8,256 bases of DNA, taken from an uncultured Acetatifactor sp. (lineage in GTDB: Bacteria > Bacillota > Clostridia > Lachnospirales > Lachnospiraceae). The stretch covers positions 1 to 8,256 of the forward strand of contig CAJTZD010000110.1 of NCBI GenBank assembly GCA_910584235.1, in the 5' to 3' direction. Positions 1-6,496 of the stretch are shown here, piece by piece; the stretch's first letter is position 1; each line of letters opens with the position of its first letter. Both the position numbers and the translations under genes were made by a program. The notes beneath the pieces were generated by a model. That model was not told the origin of the DNA, searched no databases, and saw only the letters and a program-made list of their open reading frames with translations.

Positions 1-105
1 GAGATCAAACAGCTGGAGGATCAGCTGCAGAAGACCACGGACAAGTATATCAAGGAAGTGGATGCCATGATGGAGAAAAAGTCCAAGGAAATCATGACGG
101 TGTAA
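1..105 (+). CDS. frr: Ribosome recycling factor, C-terminal end (partial)
   Basis: Only the last 34 codons are present, open from the window edge to TAA at 103-105. The residues are helical and charged, with QLQKTTDKYIKEVDAM followed by KSKEIMTV. This matches the long C-terminal helix of ribosome recycling factor, which typically ends in an (T/D)DKYIKEID...KEKEIM(E/T)V pattern. The protein works with EF-G to split post-termination ribosomes in the cytoplasm. Identification rests on this short tail plus position: frr directly upstream of uppS is the usual order in Firmicutes. The gene is followed by a 134-nt gap before uppS that contains a hairpin. The start and most of the protein lie outside the window. 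Confidence 0.92.
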   Translation, partial: EIKQLEDQLQKTTDKYIKEVDAMMEKKSKEIMTV

Positions 106-135
106 GGTATCGGGGAAAGACATGTAAAAGACAGC

Positions 136-192
136 GCGCATATGTATGGGGGAGCGGAAGAGGATATCTGTTCTCCCATATTTGCGATAATT
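136..192 (+). promoter_or_regulatory. Imperfect hairpin in the frr-uppS gap
   Basis: TATGGG-G-GAG at 145-154 can pair with CTCCCATA at 173-180, with one bulged G. The flanks GCGCATA (about 136-142) and TATTTGCG can extend the stem imperfectly. A T-rich stretch with two TTTGCG-like words follows at 181-200. It could be a weak terminator or attenuator after frr, or an RNA processing structure. There is no clean U-tract, so the call is tentative. Confidence 0.3.
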
Positions 193-239
193 TTGCGCAT
201 TGCTCCGGGCGCGGGAGTCCGGGGCAGATAGGAGTTTTC

Positions 240-959
240 ATGGGCGAGGAACTGAATATGCCGCGTCATGTGGCGATTATATTGGACGGAAACGGCAGAT
301 GGGCCAAAGCTAAGGGCATGCCGCGCAATTACGGCCATGTGCAGGGGGCGAAGACAGTGGAGACCATCTGTGAGGACGCTTACCGGATGGGGATCCAATA
401 TCTGACTGTGTATGCGTTCTCCACAGAGAACTGGAACCGGCCCCGGGACGAGGTGGACGCGCTGATGAAGCTTTTGCGGAACTATATGAAGACCTGCTTA
501 AAGACCGCGGAGAAAAATCGCATGTGCGTCAGGGTGCTGGGAGAGAAGTCCCGGCTGGACGAGGATATCCAAAACAGGATTCTGGAGCTGGAGGAGGCCA
601 CAAAGGATAACGACGGCCTGCATTTCCAGATAGCCATCAACTACGGAGGCAGGGACGAGATCGTGCGGGCTTCCAGGAAGATGGCCCGGGCTGTGGCCCG
701 GGGGGAGCTGCTGGCGGAGGAGATCACGGAGGAGACGGTGAGCGGTTATCTGGATACGGCGGGCATTCCGGAGCCGGATCTTTTGATCCGCACCTGCAAC
801 GAGCAGCGGATTTCCAATTTCCTGCTGTGGCAGCTGGCGTACACGGAATTTTATTTTACGCCGGTGCTGTGGCCGGATTTTACCAAAGAAGAATTGATAA
901 AAGCTGTGGAAGCATATAATCATAGAGACAGAAAGTACGGCGGGCTGAAGCGAAGCTGA
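240..959 (+). CDS. uppS: Undecaprenyl diphosphate synthase (isoprenyl transferase)
   Basis: This cis-prenyltransferase adds isopentenyl diphosphate units to farnesyl diphosphate to make the C55 carrier lipid for peptidoglycan and other wall polymers, acting at the cytoplasmic face of the membrane. The 239-residue length is normal. The N-terminal signature HVAIILDGNGRWA holds the catalytic Asp16. NYGGRDEI lies mid-protein, and PEPDLLIRT...EQRISNFLLWQ (about 178-198) is the second family signature. The usual RTSGEQR reads RTCNEQR here (184-190), a mild deviation. ATG 240 has AGGAG at 230-234, five bases upstream. ATG 258 (Met7) also has a purine-rich site and cannot be excluded. Its substrate pathway is partly encoded by dxr, two genes downstream. 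Confidence 0.97.
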   Translation: MGEELNMPRHVAIILDGNGRWAKAKGMPRNYGHVQGAKTVETICEDAYRMGIQYLTVYAFSTENWNRPRDEVDALMKLLRNYMKTCLKTAEKNRMCVRVLGEKSRLDEDIQNRILELEEATKDNDGLHFQIAINYGGRDEIVRASRKMARAVARGELLAEEITEETVSGYLDTAGIPEPDLLIRTCNEQRISNFLLWQLAYTEFYFTPVLWPDFTKEELIKAVEAYNHRDRKYGGLKRS

Positions 960-961
960 GA

Positions 962-1031
962 GGGGCTTTCGCGCCCCGGCGGGGAAGAGCCGGGGATGGC
1001 GCGGAATTGCCGGAGAGCACAGGGCTCTCCG
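962..1031 (+). promoter_or_regulatory. Hairpins between uppS and cdsA
   Basis: The 94-nt gap holds several short GC-rich hairpins. GGGGC 962-966 pairs with GCCCC 973-977. CCGGC 976-980 pairs with GCCGG 989-993. CGGAGAGC 1011-1018 pairs with GCTCTCCG 1024-1031 over a 5-nt loop. The first two overlap by two bases and compete weakly. No U-tract follows any of them, so processing, stability or attenuation roles are more likely than simple termination. Function is inferred only. Confidence 0.4.
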
Positions 1032-1053
1032 CACAGGGATAGGGGGATTGGTT

Positions 1054-1893
1054 ATGTTTTGGACCAGACTGGCAAGCGGGATAGTATTGTTGATCATCGC
1101 TATAGGCTCCATGAGCTATGGCAAAGCGCCTCTGGCGGCGATTCTGTGCGTCGTCTCTCTGGCAGCCTTTCGGGAGCTGACAAAAGCTTTGAAATGCGCG
1201 GACGGTAAGGGGGAAAAGCCCGGGGCCCATATGCCCAACGGGCTGGAATGGGCCGGAATATTGGGCATTGCGGCATATTATGGAGTGCTGTACTTCGCTG
1301 GGGATGATACATTCCTTTTGATGTGCATCGTGGGAACTTTTCTGGCGGTGATGTTCGTCTATGTGCTTGCTTTCCCGAAATACAATGCGAATCAGGCGAT
1401 GGCGGCGGTGTTTTCCTTTCTGTACGCTCCGGTGCTGCTCTCTTTTGTTTATCAGACAAGGATGGCGCCTCAGGGGATCTATACGGTATGGATGATTCTC
1501 ATCAGTTCCTGGGGATGCGACACCTGTGCCTACGCGGTGGGGAAGCTGATCGGCAGGAAGAAGATTTTCCCTGCATTGAGTCCCAAGAAATCCCTGGAGG
1601 GATGTATAGGAGGCGTGCTGGGGGCGGCGCTGATCGGATGGGTTTACGGATACTTTTTCGTGGAAAAGGCCTTTCCGGATAAAAGTATCGCCGTGGCCAT
1701 TGCTCTGATCTGCGGCGCGGGCGCGGTGATGAGCATGGTGGGAGATCTGGCGGCATCTGCCATCAAACGCAATCACGATATTAAGGACTACGGAAAACTG
1801 ATACCGGGACACGGGGGGATTATGGACCGTTTTGACAGTATGATCGTCACGGCGCCCATGACTTACTTTTTGACGCTGCTGATGTTGCATTAA
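1054..1893 (+). CDS. cdsA: Phosphatidate cytidylyltransferase (CDP-diacylglycerol synthase)
   Basis: This integral membrane enzyme makes CDP-diacylglycerol from phosphatidic acid and CTP, the branch point for phosphatidylglycerol and cardiolipin. The 279-residue protein has several hydrophobic segments from the N-terminus on. The family signature lies near the C-terminus: SAIKR (235-239), KDYGKLIPGHGG and DRFD (Asp258 and Asp261), which provide the metal and nucleotide site. I chose ATG 1054 because the AGGGGG tract at 1041-1046 lies 7 nt upstream. The in-frame TTG at 1048 would sit almost on top of it. It stands 94 nt after uppS and 25 nt before dxr, in the same direction, so co-transcription is likely. 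Confidence 0.96.
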   Translation: MFWTRLASGIVLLIIAIGSMSYGKAPLAAILCVVSLAAFRELTKALKCADGKGEKPGAHMPNGLEWAGILGIAAYYGVLYFAGDDTFLLMCIVGTFLAVMFVYVLAFPKYNANQAMAAVFSFLYAPVLLSFVYQTRMAPQGIYTVWMILISSWGCDTCAYAVGKLIGRKKIFPALSPKKSLEGCIGGVLGAALIGWVYGYFFVEKAFPDKSIAVAIALICGAGAVMSMVGDLAASAIKRNHDIKDYGKLIPGHGGIMDRFDSMIVTAPMTYFLTLLMLH

Positions 1894-1918
1894 TCTGCAG
1901 AAAGACACGGGTATTCAT

Positions 1919-3130
1919 ATGAAAAATATTGCGATATTAGGTTCCACGGGCTCTATCGGCACCCAGACGCTGGAAATCGTCAGAAATCATCCCGATTTGA
2001 GGGTGGTGGCGCTGGCCGCGGGCAGCAGCGTGGAGAAGATGGAAGAGCAGATCAGGGAATTTCATCCGCTGAAAGCCTGCATGTGGTCGGAGCAGGCGGC
2101 GGCAGATTTGCGGGTCCGGGTGGCGGATCTGGAGGTGGAGATTTCGGCCGGTATGGAGGGCCTGCTGGAAATCGCAGTTTTGCCCGCAAGCCAGGTATTG
2201 GTCACGGCCATTGTGGGCATGATTGGTATCAGGCCTACCATTGCCGCCATTCAGGCAGGCAAGGATATTGCTCTGGCCAACAAAGAGACTCTGGTGACTG
2301 CCGGGCATATCATCATGCCCCTGGCAGAGCGGCACGGGGTGGAGATCCTGCCCGTGGACAGTGAGCACAGCGCCATTTTCCAGTCCCTGAACGGAGAACT
2401 GGCAGGCAAAAGCGGGAGGCGGGAGGGCTTGTACCGGGAAATCGGTATTGAGAAGATCCTGCTGACCGCATCCGGAGGACCCTTTCGGGGAAAGACCAGA
2501 AAAGAGCTTGAAAATATTTGTGCCAGGGATGCCTTAAAGCACCCTAACTGGACTATGGGCCGTAAAGTCACTATCGATTCCTCTACTTTGGTGAACAAAG
2601 GGCTGGAGGTCATGGAGGCCGGATGGCTGTTCGGGGTGGAGCTGGATCGGATTCAGGTGGTGGTCCATCCCCAGAGCATCATTCATTCGGCAGTGCAGTA
2701 CGCGGACGGCGCCATCATTGCCCAGATGGGCGTGCCGGATATGAAGCTTCCCATCCAGTATGCGATCTTTTATCCCCACAGACGCCCTATGGCCGGCAGG
2801 CGGGTGGATCTGTTTGCATTAGGGCAGCTCACCTTTGAAAAGCCGGACACGGAGACTTTTCCCGGACTTGCCCTGGCCTACCGGGCGGCAAAAGCGGGCG
2901 GAAGCATGCCCACTGTATACAATGCGGCCAATGAAAAGGCAGTGGAGCTGTTCCTGAAAGGAGAGCTGTCTTACCTGGGAATCGCGCAGCTCATAGAGGA
3001 GGCTATGGAGCGGCATAAGGTTATTGCCAACCCCACCGTGGCAGAGATTCTGGACACGGAGCAGGAGATTTACGAGTACTGCAAATATTATTCGGAAACG
3101 CAATATGGACTTGGGAGGATAGACGGATAA
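1919..3130 (+). CDS. dxr: 1-deoxy-D-xylulose 5-phosphate reductoisomerase
   Basis: This is the first committed enzyme of the MEP isoprenoid pathway. It converts DXP to 2-C-methyl-D-erythritol 4-phosphate with NADPH and a divalent metal, in the cytoplasm. The N-terminal NADPH motif GSTGSIG is at 8-14. ALANKET contains N121-T124. The metal ligands are seen in PVDSEHS (Asp147, Glu149) and NKGLEVMEA (Glu230). HPNWTMGRK starts at His208, the flexible loop region, and VHPQSIIHS and YNAANEKAV follow. The 403-residue length is slightly long because of a small Gly/Arg-rich insertion after FQSLNGEL. ATG 1919 has no strong Shine-Dalgarno site (only ACGGGT upstream), so coupling to cdsA translation is possible. 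Its stop abuts the rseP start. Confidence 0.98.
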   Translation: MKNIAILGSTGSIGTQTLEIVRNHPDLRVVALAAGSSVEKMEEQIREFHPLKACMWSEQAAADLRVRVADLEVEISAGMEGLLEIAVLPASQVLVTAIVGMIGIRPTIAAIQAGKDIALANKETLVTAGHIIMPLAERHGVEILPVDSEHSAIFQSLNGELAGKSGRREGLYREIGIEKILLTASGGPFRGKTRKELENICARDALKHPNWTMGRKVTIDSSTLVNKGLEVMEAGWLFGVELDRIQVVVHPQSIIHSAVQYADGAIIAQMGVPDMKLPIQYAIFYPHRRPMAGRRVDLFALGQLTFEKPDTETFPGLALAYRAAKAGGSMPTVYNAANEKAVELFLKGELSYLGIAQLIEEAMERHKVIANPTVAEILDTEQEIYEYCKYYSETQYGLGRIDG

Positions 3131-4198
3131 ATGATGACTTTTATTTTGTTCATTTTGATATTCGGGGTGGTGGTCATAGCCCATGAATTCGGACATTTCC
3201 TGCTGGCCAAAGCAGGCGGCATCCATGTGGTGGAGTTCGCCGTGGGCATGGGGCCCACGCTCTGGTCGGTTTCAAAAAAAGGGACGAAATATTCGCTGAA
3301 GCTTTTTCCCATTGGCGGTGCCTGCATGTTTGAGGGGGAGGACGGGCTGCTGACAGGAAATGGTGAGGAGACCGAGGGTTCTTTTCTGAAAGCCAGCGTA
3401 TGGAGCAGGATTTCCACCGTGCTGGCAGGACCGGTTTTTAACTTCATCCTGGCATTTATCATTGCGCTGACCATGGTGAACATGACGGGCATTATTGCCA
3501 TCCGTGACGCTGTGGCTTCCCAGGTTGCGGAGGGCGGAGGCGCTCAGGCGGCAGGTCTTCAGGACGGGGACCGCATCGTGTCCATCAACGGAGAGAAAAT
3601 GCATCTGTTTGACGAGGTTTCCCTGTATATGCAGCTGTCCTACACAGGCGGCGATCTGGAGGTAGTCTACGAGCGCGGGGGCAATGAATATACGGCCACG
3701 GTAACACCGCAATACGACGAAGCGTCCGGAAGCTATTTGTTGGGCATATACAACGCGGAATTTGTACAGCCCAAGGGAGTGAAGACGTTTAAGTATGCCT
3801 GGTATGAAATGCGCTATTCCGTGAAAGCCACCTATAAGAGCCTGGGAATGATTTTCCGGGGACGGGTCAGCCGTAAGGATATAGCGGGGCCCGTGGGCAT
3901 TGCCGTGAACGTGGTGGGCAAGACCTATGACGCGGCTAAGGAATACGGGTGGCAGAGTGTTCTGCTGAGTATGTTGAATATCACACTGATGCTGTCGGTG
4001 AACCTGGGGATCCTGAATCTGCTTCCCGTGCCTGCCCTGGACGGAGGGAGGCTTGTGTTTCTGCTGCTGGAGGTCATCCGGGGAAAACCCGTGCCGCCGG
4101 AGAAAGAGGGCATGGTTCACTTTGTGGGGCTGATGTTCTTCATGGTGCTGATGGTAGTGATCTTCTTTAATGATTTGTCGAATATTTTTATGAAATAG
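3131..4198 (+). CDS. rseP: Site-2 intramembrane zinc metalloprotease (RseP/RasP type)
   Basis: This multi-pass membrane protease cuts anti-sigma factors and leftover signal peptides inside the bilayer. The first transmembrane segment carries HEFGH (His18, Glu19, His22), the zinc motif and catalytic Glu. One PDZ domain spans about 128-205, including AAGLQDGDRIVSING. The second zinc motif, NLLPVPALDGG (296-306, Asp304), lies in a late transmembrane helix, and another hydrophobic helix ends the protein. The 355-residue length fits Firmicutes RasP. The start codon follows the dxr stop with no gap. GGGAGGAT at 3113-3120, inside dxr, is the ribosome site, so translation is probably coupled. In related genomes ispG normally follows; here it does not. 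Confidence 0.97.
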   Translation: MMTFILFILIFGVVVIAHEFGHFLLAKAGGIHVVEFAVGMGPTLWSVSKKGTKYSLKLFPIGGACMFEGEDGLLTGNGEETEGSFLKASVWSRISTVLAGPVFNFILAFIIALTMVNMTGIIAIRDAVASQVAEGGGAQAAGLQDGDRIVSINGEKMHLFDEVSLYMQLSYTGGDLEVVYERGGNEYTATVTPQYDEASGSYLLGIYNAEFVQPKGVKTFKYAWYEMRYSVKATYKSLGMIFRGRVSRKDIAGPVGIAVNVVGKTYDAAKEYGWQSVLLSMLNITLMLSVNLGILNLLPVPALDGGRLVFLLLEVIRGKPVPPEKEGMVHFVGLMFFMVLMVVIFFNDLSNIFMK

Positions 4199-4232
4199 CG
4201 CAAGACGTTTTCCCGGAGACGGGAGGGGGAAG

Positions 4233-4263
4233 GCGGGAAAGCAGTGCGGAAAGCCTTTCCCGC
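4233..4263 (+). terminator. Hairpin downstream of rseP, possible terminator
   Basis: GCGGGAAAG (4233-4241) and CTTTCCCGC (4255-4263) are perfect 9-bp arms around a 13-nt loop, 35 nt past the rseP stop. Smaller hairpins follow: CCCGG/CCGGG around 4266-4283 and CGCTG 4284-4288 with CAGCG 4295-4299, the last trailed by GTTTAC. No true U-tract exists. It may be a Rho-assisted or weak end of the uppS-rseP operon. Confidence 0.4.
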
Positions 4264-4362
4264 TCCCCGGGCAATGCGCCGGGCGCTGTGCCTGCAGCGG
4301 AGCTGTTTACTCTGAAATCAATCTCAAAGGCCCTTGTCAGGGGGCTGTCATGGAGTCTGTTC

Positions 4363-4368
4363 TATAAT
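4363..4368 (+). promoter_or_regulatory. Possible -10 box upstream of the kinase gene
   Basis: A perfect TATAAT lies about 78 nt before the kinase start codon. The best -35-like words do not fit: TTGTCA at 4334-4339 gives a 23-nt spacer, and CTGTCA at 4345-4350 gives 12 nt. There is no TG for an extended -10. If real, the promoter would need an activator. It overlaps the first copy of a 12-bp direct repeat. Confidence 0.35.
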
Positions 4369-4416
4369 TGGATATTTCACTTTTCAAACGAGTCGGTTTG
4401 TATGTAATCGGATATT
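4365..4416 (+). repeat. Direct repeat pair, 40 bp apart, in the kinase upstream region
   Basis: TAATTGGATATT at 4365-4376 and TAATCGGATATT at 4405-4416 match at 11 of 12 positions. They start exactly 40 bp apart, close to four helical turns. The first copy overlaps the candidate -10 box and the second ends 29 nt before the kinase ATG. The arrangement resembles a pair of regulator sites on one face of the helix. This is inferred from spacing only. Confidence 0.4.
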
Positions 4417-4445
4417 GGTTGTGTCATTAAGATGGGGGCTTGCAT

Positions 4446-5456
4446 ATGGAATATGAGAAGCTGGACCGCAGAGGCAGGGAGCGGTATCTGGACAGGGCCG
4501 TTCTGGCCGGCCGGGGGCTGGTCCGCCGCAGGCTTTTGGGGCAGGGAGCCTTTTCGGACGTATATTGTGTGGAAGAGACAGAAAGCGGAAAAAGATACGC
4601 CTGCAAGGTCAGCGCCCGGGCAGAGATGCTGGAGAGGGAGGCCCATGTCCTGGAGAGGCTGGACCATCCGCTGTATCCGGGATACGGGACGTTCTGGAGA
4701 CAAGGGGGGCTGGGCATCCTGCTTCGGGAGTATGTGGAGGGGGACAGTCTGGAGGCGATGCTGAGACGGCGGCATTTTTCCGCGGCCGGGACAGTGCGGG
4801 CAGGCCTTTCCCTGGCAGAGGGCCTTTTGTATCTCCATGAGCTGCCGGGGAGGCTTTTGTTCCGGGACGTGAAGCCGGCCAATGTGATTCTTACCCAAAG
4901 CGGCGGGGTAAAACTCATTGACCTGGGGTGTGTCTGCTCCATGGAGGGAGAGACCACTTCCCGGGCCGGATCGCCGGGCTTTGCCGCGCCGGAGCAGCTA
5001 AATGGCAGCGTTCCCCTGACACCGTCCTGCGATGTGTACGGGCTGGGGAAGACGCTGGAGGCTATGCTGGGGATGCCGGGAGAGGAGCGCCGGGGAGGAT
5101 CAGGGACAGGCGCCTGGGGCGTCCGGCATCGAAAACTTCGGATGGGATGGAGAAGTCCGGGGAAGAATCCGGAGAATGTGGAGAAAGCAGGCAGGAAAGT
5201 CCGGAGGGCGTTTTGGCCAAAGGCCGGGGGACGGACATGGGCCAGGACACGGCGGGGGGCGTTTCAGTGGATATGGCGATGGACACAAGGATATGGACGG
5301 CAGCGGGAACAGAAAAAGGCGCGGAGAAAATTGTGCCGGATTCTGCGGGCCTGCACCGGAGAGGAGCCGGGAGAGCGCATCGGGGATATGGGGGAAGTCA
5401 TACGCAGGCTCCGGATGCTTTCCCATGGAATCCAGGGGAAAGGGCCGAAACGTTAA
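4446..5456 (+). CDS. Soluble Ser/Thr protein kinase with an unusual C-lobe linker
   Basis: This is a Hanks-type kinase of 336 residues with no transmembrane or PASTA segment, so it is probably cytoplasmic. The glycine loop is GQGAFSDVY (32-40), the ATP lysine is Lys54 in YACKV, and Glu65 is a candidate helix-C acid. The catalytic loop is FRDVKPANV (Asp141, Lys143, Asn146) with Phe in place of the usual His. The metal motif is DLG (159-161) rather than DFG, and APE is at 181-183. CRILRACTGEEPGERI near 297-312 is the final C-lobe helix. Between them, residues about 212-295 form an Arg/Trp/Gly-rich linker unlike natural linkers, which may be out-of-frame sequence. ATG 4446 follows GGGGG at 4434-4438; TTG 4440 is too close. 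The substrate is unknown. The catalytic core looks intact. Confidence 0.88.
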   Translation: MEYEKLDRRGRERYLDRAVLAGRGLVRRRLLGQGAFSDVYCVEETESGKRYACKVSARAEMLEREAHVLERLDHPLYPGYGTFWRQGGLGILLREYVEGDSLEAMLRRRHFSAAGTVRAGLSLAEGLLYLHELPGRLLFRDVKPANVILTQSGGVKLIDLGCVCSMEGETTSRAGSPGFAAPEQLNGSVPLTPSCDVYGLGKTLEAMLGMPGEERRGGSGTGAWGVRHRKLRMGWRSPGKNPENVEKAGRKVRRAFWPKAGGRTWARTRRGAFQWIWRWTQGYGRQREQKKARRKLCRILRACTGEEPGERIGDMGEVIRRLRMLSHGIQGKGPKR

Positions 5457-5484
5457 CGGCATCCGGACCCGGAGCCGGATGCCG
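5457..5484. terminator. Bidirectional hairpin between convergent kinase and mgtC genes
   Basis: CGGCATCCGG (5457-5466) and CCGGATGCCG (5475-5484) are perfect 10-bp arms with an 8-nt loop, directly after the kinase stop. On the minus strand the stem is followed by TTAACGTTTC, a poor U-rich tail, so it suits mgtC better. On the + strand GGGGAAATG follows, with no U-tract. It is well placed to separate two converging transcripts. Confidence 0.6.
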
Positions 5485-5522
5485 GGGAAATGCGGTAGGA
5501 CAGGCTGTCTGTACCGGAAAGC

Positions 5523-6218
5523 TCAGAGGACTTTCATCGTGAGAATCCCGTCCAGGTTTCCATAAGTTTCTACTACGCGCACATAGTCTGTCGCTTCGGG
5601 AAAGTGCAGCACCATGGTGGCGGACACGGCGCAGTCCTTATCCGCAGGGTTGGAGCGGCTCATCTCCAGGTTCGTGATGGTACAGTGCCTCTCCTCTGCC
5701 AGTGTCATGAACGCGCTCAGGGCGCTTAATTTGGTGAATTCCACATAGAGGGGAACGGTTTTGGCATGGGTCTGGAGTCTTCTGTCCACGAAGCGCAGAA
5801 TCTGGATTGAGATCCAGAGAGCGGCGAAGCAGATCAGGGCTCCCGAGTAAAAGCCTGCGCCCAGCGCCAGGCCGATACAGGCCACGGCCCAGAGTCCGGC
5901 CGCAGTGGTCAGCCCCTTGACCTGATTCTGCCTGGTGACCAGTATGGTGCCTGCGCCCAGAAAACCGATGCCGCTGACCACCTGGGCGCCGATGCGGCTG
6001 GCATCGGAGGAGCCCGTGATATCCGTCACATAGATTCCCACCATCATGGCCAGGGCGGAGCCCAGACACACCACCATATAGGTGCGGAATCCCGCGGGCA
6101 GGTGCTTTTTCTCGCGCCCATACCCCAGGACGCCGCCGAACACCATGGCGAGAAACAAACGGACCAGAACGGAGAAAAAGTTGAGTTCATACAGTATCTG
6201 GCAGAGCTTGTTTATCAT
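5523..6218 (-). CDS. MgtC/SapB family membrane protein
   Basis: This 231-residue inner-membrane protein has about five hydrophobic segments in the first 140 residues, then a soluble C-terminal domain of about 80 residues resembling the ACT-like tail of longer MgtC proteins. Family marks are GYGREKKHLPAGFRTY near residues 32-47 (Glu36), VVSGIGFLGAGTIL, and VKGLTTAAGLWAVACIG. MgtC relatives are known for survival at low Mg2+ and for inhibiting or tuning ATP synthase and envelope physiology. The exact role here is not shown by the sequence. The ATG on the minus strand is preceded by AAGGAAGGG (6225-6233), about six bases upstream. It is read toward the kinase gene and shares a hairpin terminator region with it. 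A promoter and a roughly 90-nt structured leader lie upstream. Confidence 0.94.
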   Translation of the reverse strand: MINKLCQILYELNFFSVLVRLFLAMVFGGVLGYGREKKHLPAGFRTYMVVCLGSALAMMVGIYVTDITGSSDASRIGAQVVSGIGFLGAGTILVTRQNQVKGLTTAAGLWAVACIGLALGAGFYSGALICFAALWISIQILRFVDRRLQTHAKTVPLYVEFTKLSALSAFMTLAEERHCTITNLEMSRSNPADKDCAVSATMVLHFPEATDYVRVVETYGNLDGILTMKVL

Positions 6219-6231
6219 TTGTAACCCTTCC

Positions 6232-6261
6232 TTAAACTTTTATGATATTTCGATGACACAT
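6232..6261 (-). other. Possible 9-codon leader ORF upstream of mgtC
   Basis: ATG at 6261 reads M-C-H-R-N-I-I-K-V and ends with TAA at 6234-6232, whose last A begins the mgtC Shine-Dalgarno site. An AGGGA word about 10 nt upstream could serve as its own ribosome site. Short leader peptides control the unrelated Salmonella mgtC leader, but an ORF this short occurs easily by chance. Confidence 0.2.
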
Positions 6262-6276
6262 GCGTCTTAATTCCCT

Positions 6277-6299
6277 GGCATCCGGCGTCCGTATGCCGG
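6277..6299 (-). promoter_or_regulatory. Alternative hairpins in the mgtC leader
   Basis: In the minus-strand RNA, CCGGC (6299-6295) can pair with GCCGG (6286-6282). GGCAT (6297-6293) can instead pair with ATGCC (6281-6277). The two share bases and exclude each other. They sit between the promoter and the possible leader ORF. A regulatory switch is possible but not demonstrated. Confidence 0.3.
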
Positions 6300-6316
6300 T
6301 TCCTTTTGCTTTCCTT

Positions 6317-6345
6317 ATTCTATCATGAGACCGGAGGCAAAGCAA
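6317..6345 (-). promoter_or_regulatory. Sigma-A type promoter for mgtC
   Basis: On the minus strand, TTGCTT (6345-6340) is separated by exactly 17 nt from TAGAAT (6322-6317). The -10 box is preceded by TGA, giving an extended -10. Transcription would start near 6310, leaving a leader of about 90 nt before the mgtC ATG. Spacing and composition are near consensus. Confidence 0.65.
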
Positions 6346-6496
6346 GTCTAATGCAATTTATCGTCCGGTAAAAGCTTTGCCAAAGTTACTATTCACGGCC
6401 AATGTCAGTTAGTTAAGTATTAGATTCTGCTATAGGGGTCTAACCTAAATTTTTATGAAAAATCAAAAAATGGTTGACAAAAACGCTAAAATGTGC
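6346..6496. other. Non-coding stretch between the mgtC promoter and the IS remnant
   Basis: The 366 nt between the mgtC and transposase start codons has no gene. This middle part becomes AT-rich after about 6400. It holds a consensus -35 word TTGACA at 6474-6479 in the + direction, but no -10 box at 16-18 nt. The left end of the IS probably lies here, but it cannot be fixed because the right end is lost. Confidence 0.4.

Noticed and set aside
1048..1053. TTG start for cdsA at 1048
   Set aside because: The Shine-Dalgarno tract would be about one base away. ATG 1054 has normal spacing.
498..1908. Long open frames on the minus strand opposite uppS and cdsA
   Set aside because: They lie antisense to clear conserved genes, are rich in Arg, His and Pro, and match no family. 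They are products of high G+C on the coding strand.
4928..5565. Overlapping + strand frames of 177-204 codons over the kinase 3' half, as separate genes
   Set aside because: They lack ribosome sites and overlap the clear kinase end. Parts look protein-like, but frameshifted linker sequence explains that better than new genes.
6474..6492. Complete promoter at TTGACA upstream of the transposase
   Set aside because: The -35 word is perfect, but positions 16-18 nt downstream are GGCCGC-like. TAAAAT at 6487-6492 is only 7 nt away.
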